A DNA stretch of 64,000 nt from Macrosoma leucophasiata (taxonomy: Eukaryota > Arthropoda > Insecta > Lepidoptera > Hedylidae): assembly GCA_036365455.1 (NCBI GenBank), contig JAWQUS010000030.1, positions 7,192,001 to 7,256,000 on the forward strand, read 5' to 3'. The position numbers were made by a program, and so were the translations under genes. The notes beneath the pieces are model-generated. The model saw nothing but the letters and a program-made list of their open reading frames with translations. It was not told the origin of the DNA and searched no databases. Of the stretch, positions 63,849 to 64,000 are shown in pieces (within the stretch, counting starts at the first letter, position 1; each line of letters opens with the position of its first letter).

Positions 63849-64000
63849 AAAACTGAAAGTTTGGATTGATTTTGAAAATCATTTTATTTGTAATATACGC
63901 GTCATAAATCTTTAAAAATTATTTTATTTCAAAGAGTGTAGCTTGAGAAAACCTAAGAATATACTATAGTATAGAATATACTATACGACGTAGAGAGCCA

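Noticed and set aside
1..64000. CRISPR arrays, operons or other prokaryotic features
   Set aside because: Introns, poly-A signals and eukaryotic retroelements show a eukaryotic nuclear genome. The tandem repeats lack spacer-repeat structure.

Overview
This is a eukaryotic, AT-rich, intron-containing window dominated by transposable elements. The repeat types (tRNA-headed SINEs, Helitron ends, hAT elements, MITEs, non-LTR retrotransposon fragments) and a pair of M14 digestive-type carboxypeptidase genes fit a lepidopteran (moth or butterfly) genome. That assignment is inference; no species marker was identified.

The only well-supported host genes are two M14 (carboxypeptidase A/B) paralogues arranged tail to tail. 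Gene A runs left to right (exons 43439-48744). Gene B runs right to left (exons 60340-49596). I reconstructed both from splice sites. Five successive coding exons have identical lengths in the two genes (134, 161, 126, 106 and 147 bp) with identical phases, followed by a terminal exon of 264 (A) or 279 bp (B). All zinc-binding and catalytic residues are present in both, and the S1' specificity residue is Ile (carboxypeptidase A-like). Gene B also has a recognisable propeptide exon. The signal-peptide exons of both genes, and a firm propeptide exon for gene A, were not found. About 850 bp separates the two stop codons.

Layout: 1-1557 is a 15-bp GC-rich minisatellite running off the left edge. 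1.6-31 kb is gene-free and consists of layered repeats. 31.4-33.1 kb is a decayed LINE, followed by a 117-bp perfect inverted repeat. 36-39 kb holds a Helitron-like element, a composite tRNA-like retroposon and a decayed hAT transposon. 43.4-60.3 kb is the carboxypeptidase pair, whose introns hold a hexamer microsatellite, an uninterrupted RTE-like LINE with target-site duplication, and many SINEs and MITEs. 60.4-64 kb is again repeats.

Recurrent families, with my own labels: A, about 290 bp, roughly 20 copies, A-rich 3' end, no tRNA boxes; B and C, tRNA-headed SINEs; D, a composite retroposon carrying one or two 75-nt tyrosine-tRNA-like modules, often with inverted arms, and with target-site duplications that fix its borders in four copies; a 5S-rRNA-headed SINE (two copies); E, a LINE-3'-end-like repeat. 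Family D and the 5S-headed SINE are the most unusual items. Several nested insertions can be ordered in time from duplications or from an unoccupied related site elsewhere in the window.
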